Assembly: GCA_012295275.1 (NCBI GenBank)
Contig: CM022665.1
Span: forward strand, 28,610,446 to 28,670,445
Reading direction: 5' to 3'
DNA: 60,000 nucleotides
Origin: Chrysomallon squamiferum
Taxonomy: Eukaryota; Mollusca; Gastropoda; Neomphalida; Peltospiridae
This document shows, one piece after another, positions 12,392-45,100 of the stretch. The position numbers were made by a program, and so were the translations under genes. The notes under the pieces are model-generated. The model searched no databases, was not told where the DNA came from, and saw only the letters and a list, made by a program, of their open reading frames with translations. Positions within the stretch are counted from its first letter, which is position 1. Each line of letters begins with the position of its first letter.

Positions 12392-15300
12392 TAGTTAAAT
12401 AAAATGAATTATGAATAAAAGTAATAATATTTTTCATATTATTATTTGTTTAATACGTGAATGATGATTATGAAAAAGATAAGGATTCGTCAGCCATTGT
12501 GACTGGAATGTTTTTCTTAACTTTATTTATTAATCTTAGCAGATGCTTTTTTTATTTTATTTTATATTTTGTTTTGTTTTACTTATTACTTTTTATTTCG
12601 TGTGTGTCTATATAATATTTATAAATATCTTTTTTTGTGTGTGTGGTTGTTGTTTATGAAATACGAGCAACCAAAAAAAAAATTAAAAAAAAAAAAAAAA
12701 AAAAAAAATCAAAAAAAAAAGTAAATTAGAAACACTAGACCTGCGTGTTCTATGGACTCTAGATGAAGGGTTTCTGACCATAATCCGTAGCTGGTACCCC
12801 AGTTACTCAAAACAGAGAAATTCAATATGGCAGCTTTTGGTGGCTTGCTCTTAACGTGACTGCTCAAACAAGTGTTGTGATGAATAATGGTGTCAAACTC
12901 AGAGGTGTACCGAGACAAAGATTTTATTAATGCAAAGATGAGATAAAAAGCGGCTGAAATTACTTTGAATCAACTGGTCCGAATTCAGAAATTATACCTC
13001 TGCTATTATTATTATTATTATTATTATTATTACTGCTACCACTACTCTTAATATTAGTAGTCCTACTACTTCTGCTGCTGCTGCTACTACTACCACCACT
13101 ACAACAACTATTATTATTACTACTCCTATTGCTGCTATTATTATTATTACCACTACAAATATTACTATAAATCATTTCATCGGCAACGTCAGTGCCGGTA
13201 TTACTGCTACTACTACTACTACAACTACGTAAATAAGACCACCTTCTACTACTAACATAACTTCTGCACTTTCTACCATTACTCATAAATACTCTTAATT
13301 ATCAGTATCTGCAGCTCCTGGTGTTTCTGCGATTACTATTTTTACAACTACTTTTTCACATTTTATAGGCGATTCCTGTTAACGCATGAAATACTATTTT
13401 TTTAAATAATATTGTTTCCAGCCAGCTTTTTGGACGGTGAAGGTCCGTTGGCCATTTCAGCATGAAAAGGGTCATTCTCCGGTTAGATTACCAACGTGTT
13501 TACAAGGGTCGTTTTCAACAGGCTTGACCAGTAATCTTGTAACGTGTCTACGGTGTTTTTAGCAGCACGTTGACGTTGTTGGTGGACGATGCAGTGGACA
13601 TTGCCTTGTTCTGTAACACGTCGTATGTTCAAGTGAATCCATCTCTACACAATGACGTCCAAAAACACAGCTGTTGTGAAAACAGTAAAAGAGCTACACA
13701 ACAAAACAAAGACTGGAAGAGTCACGCTCATTCCTGCTTACTGAGATCGTTTTATATGTGTGTGTACGTGTATGTTCGTGATGTGCTTGTATATAATTAG
13801 TTCAGTGCCTGTGTGTGTGTGTGTGTGCGTGTGTGTGCGTGCGTGTGTGTGTGATCGTTATGGTAAATATTCGAAGCCTACGACTTTAAAAATTTTTCCC
13901 TTTATATTTTGAAGATCTCAAATACAGGAGATTGCGCATCGGGACTAACGCCCATGTTGCCGGTACCATAAGCTAGTTCTTCCTGTAAACTATCTCTATT
14001 ATTATTGTTTTTGTTGTACTATTATTATTATAACGTATAAATAACAAAATATCATTAAAAAAAAAATTAAATAAATAAATACACAGTAAAAGATCTGAAA
14101 GATTCAGTTACAGTTTGTTCTTTAATAAAATGCATTTAAAACCCACTCAAATCAAATCATTTGCACATAAATCGTACAGCACTGTGAAATATTCCAAAAT
14201 GTAACAAAATGCGATAATTAAAATAAATTGGAGAGGCAAGATGTTTGAGCAATTGGTAATAGGCACACATGCTGACACTTTATATTATTTATTTTAAGGG
14301 ATGGAACCAAATGTGGCGTATGTAAGTGTTTTGTTATGTAAGTAATAGATTTCTACGTAACGAATCCTTGAAGGTTTGTGTTACTGAATTACTCTTTTTT
14401 ATTTATCCTTTTCAAGTTCTAAGTTAATAATAAAACCACAAGAAAATAGAAGCAACAAAACTGCTTGAGTTTAAAAAATAATAATTAACAAGAATATGAA
14501 AGTAAAATCAAACAAAAGATTACTTATGTTTAATAGTATGTGGTATGGTCATATTTTAATAATTAAAATAAGTGGACATATATATATTCTTGGATACCTA
14601 AAGATCTTATCATGATAACAAACGGCAGTTATTCAGTTATTTAAATTATTTACATTTTGATTGATTGATTGATTTATTTATTTTGTTGTTTGTTTTCTTT
14701 TCTTTCAGTTTAAGAGTTTTACGATATCGATCTTTTATTATCCCTCCTATGCGGATCGCTCGGTAAACTTCGCCAATCAGTTACGATAAATAGCGAACAA
14801 GCGGAATAACAGCTTGCCAAATACGCGACGAAACACTGTGGAGATGATCAGAGAATGACACTTAGAAGTCAATATACAAAGTCTTTCTGTCAAACTCCTA
14901 CAAAGACATCATTGTTTTTTTGAAACGCCATCTCCTGCATTTGTAAGACTTAAGGGGGCATTTGCGTGCTTGCGTTAGTTTTCCGTATACAAACATTTCT
15001 ATTGGATTTTCAAGCTAGAACACCTTGATCTATTGGCCACAGTTGTCTTTGGTCATCAGATTATGTATTATTTCTTCTCAGATTTAACCGTAGCTTTATG
15101 TTGCCGCAGCTGCTGAGGGAAAACTTCCAAAATATGAATGTGTGAGTTTTCCTCCCAATGTTTGGTTTTTCTATACGAAATCACACTCTCTAAATCCGTC
15201 GAGTTTTGACGCTTTCTTCCTCGTTGTTTTCCTACGATTGTTAGGCAAACATAACAAAGTAAATGTCCCGCCTGCTGAGGGCATGGTCGGATAGCGTCGT

Positions 15301-15622
15301 CGAGGATATAATGCGCGCAGCACGCACGTCGTAACGACATGCCTCTCCAGCAAGGATCTGTTTTCAAGTAACGTGGGACGGGCACGTTGAAATCCCTCCC
15401 ACAGCACGCACGCCCTATAGCTGTTGGCATGAAGAAACTACCTCACGCAACACGCTCTGAATCGACGAAGCCTGCTACTATAAATAACCGCTTTTCTTCA
15501 ATGGTGTATCACCTTTCATTCGTTTATTTGAGCTCTCTTTTATTATATATAGTGGCTCTTCGTACCTTGCCCCAACACACTCACACGTATATATTCCTGT
15601 AATGAAGATTCGTGGTCGGGTG

Positions 15623-15630
15623 TATAAAGA
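15623..15630 (+). promoter_or_regulatory. Candidate TATA box of the receptor gene
   Basis: TATAAAGA lies about 95 bases before the receptor start codon, which would allow a 5' UTR of roughly 70 bases. A second TATAAATAA is at 15479-15487. The surrounding 14.7-15.5 kb is less AT-rich than average. This is inference from motif and spacing only. Confidence 0.3.
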
Positions 15631-15724
15631 TCTGGACAAGTGGACTGCGTCTTGCTTATGATCCAGTCGTGACCAAATTATATCATTCACGGATGTAGCA
15701 TAAAGTCATCGTAACCAAAGACTT

Positions 15725-35718
<19,994 letters not shown>

Positions 35719-36455
35719 TGATGTCATTGAAAAACAGATTTCAAGTTAATCATGTTCAAGCAATTTTTATTACTCGTACCTATATATTTTTTTTTTACAG
35801 TTATCGATATAACTATATTTTTTTATTATTATTATTATAAAAGTGAATTTATATTGATGATAATATGTTTTGAAAAAAGAACGGGTTGATGTATGATAGG
35901 AAACATTAAAAGGGTAAAATGTCCGTTAGTTCATTACCATTCATTATTAAATCATTTCATCAAAATGAAACCAGTGAACATGAAATTTGCTACAAGCCAT
36001 ATTTAGTTTTTAAAATAAAATTTCATATTTATTTATGTAATAAATTATCAGCATTTTTTTATTTTATAATTAACACACTCATGATGTGTTTTGTAATTAT
36101 TGTATCTTTTTGTAAAAGAAAAGTTTTTGTATCATTGAAAATGAATTTGTAATAATCATATTAATTTCATTTAATGGCTATTTACTATTTTTTCTTCTTT
36201 CTTTTTTACTTTTTCTTTACACATTTCTCTAAATTGTATATATATTAACATTTTTCAATTATTATTTTTATTATTTAATATGTGTATGTATATATATATA
36301 TACACATTTTTTGAAAAAAAATTAATGTCAGTGTAAAAAGTACCTTTTTTAATTTTGTAAAATGCAGACATCTCTCATGAAAATATAAGATTATACAGCG
36401 TATACTGACTTTAGTATTTCTTTTTTTATTTATTTTTATTTATTTATTTATTCTT

Positions 36456-36520
<65 letters not shown>

Positions 36521-37346
36521 TTGTTTTTGTATAGTTTCTCAAGTTGAAATGAACATGCATATTTAAATGTATATTTATGCTTAAATATTATATAATTTTC
36601 ATAAAGTATATGACGTGTATGTCAATGGCACCTATATTCAAGTCACGAAATTATATTAATTATTCGTGAAATATTTTGACATACGGTTGTGTAAATATGC
36701 TTCTTCGTCCTCTTTTAATCTTTTTCTATTAATTTTACTTCTTATTTTCCTGTTGGTGTTCTCTCTGTTATTTTACGGTTTTATTTTTGAATGTGCTCTA
36801 CTACTTAAATAAATAACAGTATTGTCATTTTAGTATTTATAAAACAGTTTCAGGAACTAAATCTTAAATCTGGTAGTGGAATTAACTTTTCTCCAATTGA
36901 TGCACCTGTCCTATAATAATGTACTATGACGTCGATCCTTTACGGCAATTTTTTGGGTGGAAAGTTTGTCAAATGTAACAGTTCCGATTACAGACAATAA
37001 TATTAACGAAATCAAAATTTATTGCATTAATAACCTAAATGTCTGAAATACTAATATGGCTGTTATCAGTGTAACGTTTAACGCGTCACTTGTTCTTTAT
37101 CGACAAATCGTTCACTAGTCGGAGTGAGGTTGTTCCACTACGGATTATAATATTTATTATCCGAGCATTCTTTTTCTACTCAGGAATTATTTGTTCTCTT
37201 TAGCTTTAACCTTAGCTTTTCAGTGGAAACAATGAAATATTAAACGTATCAGCTTGAAGAGTAGGCCACATGTATATTTATGCGAATTATGTACTAACAT
37301 CCCTCGTATGCAGTGTTTCATGACATCGGATGTTTCTGGATTGTTC

Positions 37347-37377
<31 letters not shown>

Positions 37378-38450
37378 CATCTTCATCAAAATGCATTTCT
37401 TCGTGGCACTGAAAATGGTTATTGTTTAATTTATTTCTTTTTTTATTTATCAGATCAAAAACAAAAATTGACAATTAACATGTTTTCAAATTTATTCAGA
37501 TTTTTTTTTTTTTTTTTTTAAACACATAAACTTTGTCTTTTATTTTAAACATTTGTGACCATTTCTGAATATATTTAGATGAATCAGAAGTACAAGGCTA
37601 GATCTGATATTAATTCTGTTACCTAATTCCACAGCACAAATTACTGTGGCTTTCTGAGATCCTAGTAGATTTAACGAAAACAGTTTGTTCTAACTGTCCA
37701 GATATCTGTAAGGTGCAAGTCTCATAACTTGAGCCATTAACCATAAAATGTACACCGTCATGATATGCGACGATTTCTGCAGTAATAGGAATGATCAAAA
37801 GTAGATATCGTTAACACGTAATATAGTCGCCTCTACTGAAATCTGTTTTAATGATTATTACATATTATAATGGTCTCGCCATAAAATGTGTTTCTATTGT
37901 TTTCTTTTCAAAAACTGTGTTCAATATTGAATATAGAATTTGTCATAACTATTTTGTAAATCAAAATCGCATAATAATAAAATGTATGTTTATTTGAAAT
38001 TTTCTGGATTGTCGTTTGTTGTTAATTCGCTAATAAATGCGAGTGTACGTAGCCTGTATACAAATTTGGTTAATATTATGTTTTATTTGACTTTCCTAGG
38101 CTATAAGAAAGTAATTTTATAATCTTATTTCTAGGCATTGATTTTCTTTTTGAAAAATTCTATGCAAAACCAATAACCAATTAGATTATTTTATTACATG
38201 ACATTTCATACATATAAAAAATATAGTGTATTTACGAAACAAAAGTGAGCACTACATTAAGTGTTCATTTGACTAAAAAAGAGGCATTTTCCCTCTCTAT
38301 CGCCGGTTTTCTCTATTTGGTTTAATCCATATAAAATTACGTCCCAAAAAATGTTTCAGGTGCCTAGCTTTTATTTTGTTATGAACATATTTCACACTCA
38401 TTCTGCGTAATCTTAGAAAATTGTGATTTAAAGGATGAAATTATCGTGTC

Positions 38451-38492
38451 CCATAAACGGGATTGCAGTACCCATAAACGGGATTGCAGTAC
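38451..38492 (+). repeat. Two-copy 21-bp tandem repeat
   Basis: The unit CCCATAAACGGGATTGCAGTA is present twice in direct succession. Confidence 0.9.
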
Positions 38493-38547
38493 CAGTGGGT
38501 CGAAATGTTTTAGGATGTAATAGTAATAATTCTAATATCAGTTAGAG

Positions 38548-38815
38548 CATTGGTTTTCGCGAACCTTTATGAGCAACTCAGTATGACCGATGACCCCCTT
38601 TAAAAATTTTGATTCAATAATATCTAGGGTTACCATATTTTCATCAACCAAAGACAATATAAAAGGAATCTATATCCACTGTGACGGGTCCGAAACCTAT
38701 TTACACGTTTTTATTTATTCCTCCTTCCAAGTCAAGAGTAAAAAGCTAAAACATACCATTGCTCAAGACTGACCCCCAGAAAAAAGGCTGGTGACCCCCA
38801 GGTTGAAAACCTATG
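38548..38815. mobile_element. hAT-type MITE, 268 bp, with intact 8-bp TSD
   Basis: The left end reads CATTGGTTTTCGCGAACC and the complement of the right end reads CATAGGTTTTCAACCTGG, an imperfect terminal inverted repeat of the hAT kind. Perfect 8-bp target duplications AGTTAGAG flank it at 38540-38547 and 38816-38823. Eight-base duplications are the hAT signature. It has no transposase ORF, so it is non-autonomous. Internal GACCCCC words near both ends resemble other hAT MITE families. Confidence 0.8.
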
Positions 38816-39790
38816 AGTTAGAGAGAGTAGTACAGTTAAGCTTATTTGGTACTACTGGAAACTTGTGTCACTGACCGTGTGACTGACACTTAGGCAATGG
38901 TTTATTTTTATTTAATTATTTTTATGGGCCTGAATGTAACTGTTTAACATCAGTTACGTATGTTTGAATGTACGTGTGTGTTTCCTTATGTCTGTATGTG
39001 TAACTTTTGACATGCACATGGTATGAATGTATGTATTTATATATGCGTATGTGTGCGTGTGTATCAGTGTACATGTGTATGAACGTGCATTTTTGTATGT
39101 GTTTGTGTATAAATGTATGAGTATGCCTATGTGTTTGTTGGTGTTTGTGTCAGTGTATGAATTTGTGTTTCCGTGTATACATGTGCGTTTATTTTTGTGT
39201 ACGTGTGTGTCCCTGTGATTCTGTGTTTACGTGCGTGTTAGTTTTGTCTTTCTCGGTGCTTCTTAGTACGTAGCTATGTATGTATCTGCCTATATACATG
39301 TGTATGTGACCGTGTGTTTGTGTGTGAATGGTTCTGAGCGAGTTTCTATGTATGTTGTTGATTTTTTTTTCTGTATGTATGTACATTTTTATAGCTATAT
39401 TTTTATATAATTTCATAGATATATGAAACTATAGCGTAATTAATGGGTGCGTGTGTATATATGATTCTGAAAATTTTAGATGGTAATACTAATAATAGCA
39501 GCAGCAGTAATGATATTAATACTAGAAATAGTAATATTAAATATCACTGCGACAATAGTATTATGAAAATAATAATATTAATGAAGTAAATTGTGATTAA
39601 GAAGAAGAAGATGTAAAAATATCTCAGTTCCTTATTTTGTTATCAATAAAACGACACAAATTAAATTTATATTCATGCAAAAAGAACTATTTTTTTTCAG
39701 CATGAATCTAGATTATAGTTTGAATGTGTAAAATAATAAGAAACAAAACTGAAAATGTATTAACATCACTGTTTAATACCATTTAACATG

Positions 39791-39831
39791 TTATTATTAT
39801 TATTAGTAGTAGTAGTAGTAGTACTAGTACC

Positions 39832-39889
<58 letters not shown>
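39791..39889 (+). repeat. (TAG)n trinucleotide array
   Basis: About 99 bases of TTA then TAG repeats with two CTAG/CCAG interruptions. They give the spurious poly-valine ORF across this stretch. Confidence 0.95.
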
Positions 39890-41827
39890 TTGTCATTGTT
39901 TCATAATTATGATATGAAAAGAAATGCCTGTCTGCACTCCAAAAGCTATTCCATCTTACTATTTGATTTTTATTTACTAGTCTGTTTTTCTTTGTTTATT
40001 TATGACTTCTGGATACTCCTATCTGAGTAATATAGTTTGCTTCTGTGTAGTGCAGTAACTGAACTACCAGCCTAGCAACTACTAGGTACTCTTCTTCCGA
40101 ACTAATGAGGAATGTTTAAAACAAGAACATATTTGTTTCCTACTAACTTATTCTGATGTAATGCAAGTAACATCCTAATGTTAACTTCACCGATTTATTG
40201 GTTGTTTTTGCTTTGTTTGTTATTGTTTTTAACTTTCAGTTCCTATTTACCACTTTACTCATCATACTCCAAGTGGACCAACCCAAACACATAGAAATAA
40301 AATTAAATATTATTTAAAATTTACCTTTAGAAATGTGAAGAAATAGTGTAAACATTTTTTGCATTTTTTCAAGTTACTTGTTATAACAAAAGAAATTTTT
40401 TGGTGAAGTAACCACATCGCCCACAACGACACAACTGTAGTAATGAAGGGTAAAAACCATTCAAATGATTTTAAAATTTATATATATATTTTTATCATTT
40501 TATTCTCAGTCTTAGTAATGAATGATAATTGGTTGCTTCAAACAATAAAAATATTAACTGGAAATATGAAGAATTATACTGGGCCATTTTTGGTACCCTT
40601 ACATGGAATGGAATGGAAAAAATTAACTGGGCCATTTTTGACACCCTTACAATAGAAAAAATGTTTATATACTGTTCAGGTGCACAACCACTGGTCTTTT
40701 TAAAAATTGTTTATGAATTTATTTATTTCACAATAGAATTAATTTTGAGAGTAAGAAAACAAGAACACATATGAATTCAAAAACTTCAGTGATAGGAGGC
40801 TTCTTCTTTTAATTAATATTATTATATATATATATTTTTTTTAAGTAGTTTTCATCTTTTTCCTAATGAAACCTTGAAAAATGTTTTTTCAATTTGACCT
40901 CACTTTATTATTTCTTGCTGAAAATCAGATTATATATTTTCACTTCAGTTTCTTATATTTTTGTGCATTGTCATAACATCTTTGAATATTTAAACTATAA
41001 ACATATGCACAAAGAATAAACCAAACATTCTTGAACTAATATTCACTTGGATGGAAAATTAAGTCATTTCTCAATTTTGCTAGATTTACTAACATGTCAC
41101 TTCACAGAAGAGACTTTAATTACAAAGAATGGAATGAGTTAAGTAGGGAACGCTATGAACAACTCAAATACAAACATGTTTGCTAAAATAATTATTAGTA
41201 AAGCAGAAGATAACACAATAATATTAACGTTTTTTCATCAAGTCATATTTTATTTCAAAATATTTCTTCACAAATCTTAAAACGATCTGTAGTACAATTG
41301 TAACATTAAACATTGTTCAACAATCTTTATTAAAAATTGTATAAATAGCGTCCAAAAGTTTTGTACAATCATCATTTAGATTGTAAATGTTTTACATTTG
41401 GCACATTTAAATGAACACCTCAGTTTAATTTAGGAGATAAAAATTGCACTTTCATTATCATCAGTAACATTTCTTCTGCTTATTTACTGGCCTAGACTTG
41501 CAAGCTGCAGTCTATTTTCTATTTCATTATTATATTTGTTAACAATCCCCAAACTTTTTAACCACGTCGATCTTCTTTCGTTATTTAAAAATTAAACACT
41601 CTCAAATTTTGAGTTACTTTCACAACCAGTTGAGGAATAAATATAAAATATTAACCTCTTCAACTTCCAAAACTTTTCATCAATTGCAAAGTGTTTTAAA
41701 ATTTTATATTTATAAAATATGAAAACATATCTTCTACCTCAAGGTAAAATAAAAGATGCCTGGTAAGACAGTATTATTTAATTCCAAGAACTGCAGTCAT
41801 TTGCACGTAAAGATTTTCAATATTTAT

Positions 41828-42124
41828 TCAACTATCCTCTCCAGTAACAAACATGTGTACTGGTTTCTCAGAGTTTAACATCAAAGATGCTCTGTTTGCA
41901 CCAACAACCTCGGCCAGACGTTGAGCATCGTATTTGGAATACATCACAGTACATGTTGCATGGTCAGAGTTTTTTTGACGTTTTGGGTCTTTGATCATGT
42001 TACACAGTTCATAATAAAAGTGAGGATACTGGGGCAGACCATAAAATATTATGTGTTTAATACCTCGAATCTTAAACCTGAAATGAAAAAAAAAAATTAA
42101 AATTAAGAATTAGTGTTGATTTTG

Positions 42125-42161
<37 letters not shown>

Positions 42162-45100
42162 GTAATGGTTAAAATGGATACAGAAGTAATCCGAAGAAAA
42201 TTAATAAAAATAAACAACAACAGTAACCCTATGGGAAAGTGCAGAGATGAATTCATTGCTGCTAATGGTAGTACCATCATATCGTCATTATACACAAAAA
42301 TTACATGATTCCTAATTTTCAGTCATTAATACAAAAACAGTAGTCCTTTCATATTATTATTATTATATACAAAAACAACACATTTTATTCCTAATAAAAA
42401 ACAACATAAAAATATATTGTTACTGATTTTCTAACATTTAATTTAATATATATTTTAGTAACAAAATTTGATGTTATCTCTAGCAAGAAATGACTGCCAT
42501 TATTGATGCCAATTAATTAAATTATAAAAAATATAAAGGTTAAGTTATGTGGAAGCTAGATGTGTAGTTACCTTCTGTAGAAGTGTAGCCGTTCAGTGTA
42601 AAGCATGAAGTGAGACTTGCCGTGGTAGAAATCACATCTAACTCTCGTGATTCCTCTGTCTGATGCATATCTGAAACAAAAATACAGCGAAAAATAATTA
42701 CACTGACATTTTATCTTGTTCATAACCTATACATAATAAAAGAAAAATAATATTTGTTTAAAACATTTTTTTTATTTAGTTACCATTATTATGTTTTTTG
42801 GTGGGATCTTTTGGTTCCTTTGTTATTGTTGTTATTATTATTATTGTTTTTTAAACAAATTAATCTAAAGCATATGTACAAATATACTATTAATAATGAT
42901 AATGTGAATTGTAAAACAGCTTCAGGTTTCCTACATTATAAATTTAAAGATTTGTCAGCCAAATAAAAACATCTATAATTTAGTCTGTTTAAAAGCAAGG
43001 AAATTTATAAATGTTTTACTATTTTTATTTTTTAAAATTCCCTAAATCTAAAGACCAATTTTAGCTTATAAAACTATATTACACTAGTTTTAATCTTATT
43101 TTTTAGAGTACGACTTAAATCCAATCAAATAAATAAAACAAATAACTAATTTAAACTTGTACTGTACTCATAATTTAAAAGGTGATTATTAATGATAACT
43201 GAAATCTATCTAGTATTTATTATTACTGTCTAAACTAAACTAAATTATGATTAGTAACTGAAATCAATCTAGCAATTTATGTAAGTAGTTATTTGTAAAT
43301 AAAATTTAATGCAGTACTCATTGAGATGCACAAAATTCACATCTTCCTTTTTGAAATAGTTTCTAACTCGCACAAAGTCAAAGTAGGATGGAATGAAGAT
43401 AAATGTTTGGGACATCACAGGGTCTTTGTGATGAGGAAGCAGCTGTAAGGAAGGAATGAAAAAGATAAACTGAAACAAACTGTAACAGATAAACTTATAA
43501 TTCTCACATACAAACAAACAAAATATTCATGAAATAAAGAGAAAATATTTGAAGCATATAAGCTGACAAAAAGTAAACAATGTAATATTTCCTTTAAAAC
43601 TGACCATTTTCAGTTGTTATTACACAGAAATAAATCATGTGTTAACCTTCAATAATCCAGCAGCCATATTTTGTTTTCATTTATATTCAGTTAGACAGAG
43701 TAAGTATAATTATAATCAGATTTCCGTAAAATCAATCTAATTCTTTGGAAATTGGAAAGAGACACTATACTTCAGTCAGATTTAAAATATTTAAATTCAT
43801 AAATCCATTTTTTTTTTTTAATTTTTTTTTCATCTCTCTATAGAGAAATGGTCTGTTATACTACTGCATCTCTATTATGATTAATTAATCACAACAGAAA
43901 TATTTAGTGATAACAACTGCAAAAACAGCAGTTGTCACACTAAAGATTTAATATTGTGAAGTAATAGCAATATCAAATGTTCTCCAACATGTTTTAAATT
44001 ATTAATATTTTCTTTATTTATGACTATTTTCTTAATAAAATAGTTCTAAACTCATGTTACCTTTTTGATGAAGAAGTTAAATTTTGTGTCAGACAGTTGA
44101 CTGTAACTGGAACATTCCAACCTATGAAACAGCTGAGAAAAAAAAAAACAGACACAAAAACAAAAAATTATAATAAAGTTTTTAGATCTAATTTCAAACA
44201 CTAAACAGTTCCTGTTTCTACAGATTCTTTTAAAATTAAAATTTTTCAATTTAAATATTGACATATTCATCATACACAATACATTTTTAAATTTCCACTC
44301 AATTTGTTCAAATATTATATAAACATCATCTCATTTAATGGTGTATTTATAAAAATTTGAACATGACATAATGTGCATTAATGTAATAGATATACATGTT
44401 GAATTTTGTCCTTTAAGTTCTGTTTTCATTAGCTGAGATAAGCTTTTCTCTGCAGCAAATTCAGTCTGAAAAAACATGAGTGGAAATTTATAAAATGTTC
44501 AGTGCACACAGATCTCTGTGTTAAATGAATATGAAGTTTCTTCTTATATATATATATATACAAATTATACAGACTTTTGAAACATACCTGTGGTAGTTGT
44601 GTGATGATTTGGCATATAGCCCCTTTGGCTGGCTTTCGAATAAACTGAAGTTTACCTGCATAATCTGAACAGTTAAAGGTAAATTCAATTTTTTGATAAT
44701 ATATCATCATTTCCACCATAAAAGACAAATGAAATTAAAATTTAAATGGCAATATTTTGAAAATATCAAATTCAGTACTGTAATTTATTTCAGAATATTA
44801 TGAACAGTATTATGTAAAAAAACTTGAAAGTCAAAGGATACTATGACAGTATTTGTTGAAAACTGCATTAATCTCAGGACAAAACACAGAGCTCAAGATA
44901 ATTGTCTGTCTGTACAACTTAGACCTAAAACATTAAAAAAAATAATAATAGTAAAAATAAATGATAATGACACATACCAAAGAACAGATATTAATGAATT
45001 TATGACATAACCACCTCAATAATGCACTAAATTTAAAAAAAAAAATATATATATATATATATTTTTCTGGAGACATGTATGTAAATTATATACTGATACC

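Larger units (their letters stand above)
9939..15724. other. Intergenic region between divergent alpha-SNAP and the receptor gene
   Basis: This holds the shared upstream DNA of two divergently transcribed genes. Contents: (TAA)n at 10344-10398, poly-A at 10505-10533, (AG)n at 12340-12388, a long poly-A tract at 12680-12720, a degenerate TTA/CTA/CTG trinucleotide tract at 13000-13220, and an imperfect (GT)n at 13808-13853. Parts near 10790-10980, 12730-12930, 13420-13640 and 14730-14960 are less AT-rich and may be old repeats or regulatory DNA. No gene was recognised. ORFs here lack homology and codon structure. Confidence 0.5.
35719..41827. other. Region between convergent receptor and UTP25 genes
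   Basis: This contains the receptor 3' UTR at its left end, with AATAAA candidates near 36016, 36806 and 37980, and the UTP25 3' end at its right. In between are TA and poly-T runs (36460-36510, 37351-37378, 37500-37520), a GT-rich stretch with TATG steps (38965-39400), a (TAG)n array (39791-39889), a hAT MITE (38548-38815) and short tandem duplications at 38451-38492 and 40577-40652. No gene was recognised. Confidence 0.5.

Noticed and set aside
12960-13286. Serine/asparagine-rich minus-strand ORF of 108 aa
   Set aside because: Encoded by degenerate TTA/CTA/CTG trinucleotide repeats, with no non-repetitive core or splice context.
15068-15430. Minus-strand ORF of 120 aa upstream of the receptor gene, with a second overlapping ORF
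   Set aside because: No recognisable domain and no flanking splice context; two frames are open at once because the region is richer in GC and poor in stops. It lies in the likely promoter of the plus-strand gene.
39027-39218. Plus-strand ORF in GT/TATG-rich DNA
   Set aside because: Low-complexity GTATG repeats; no domain or context.
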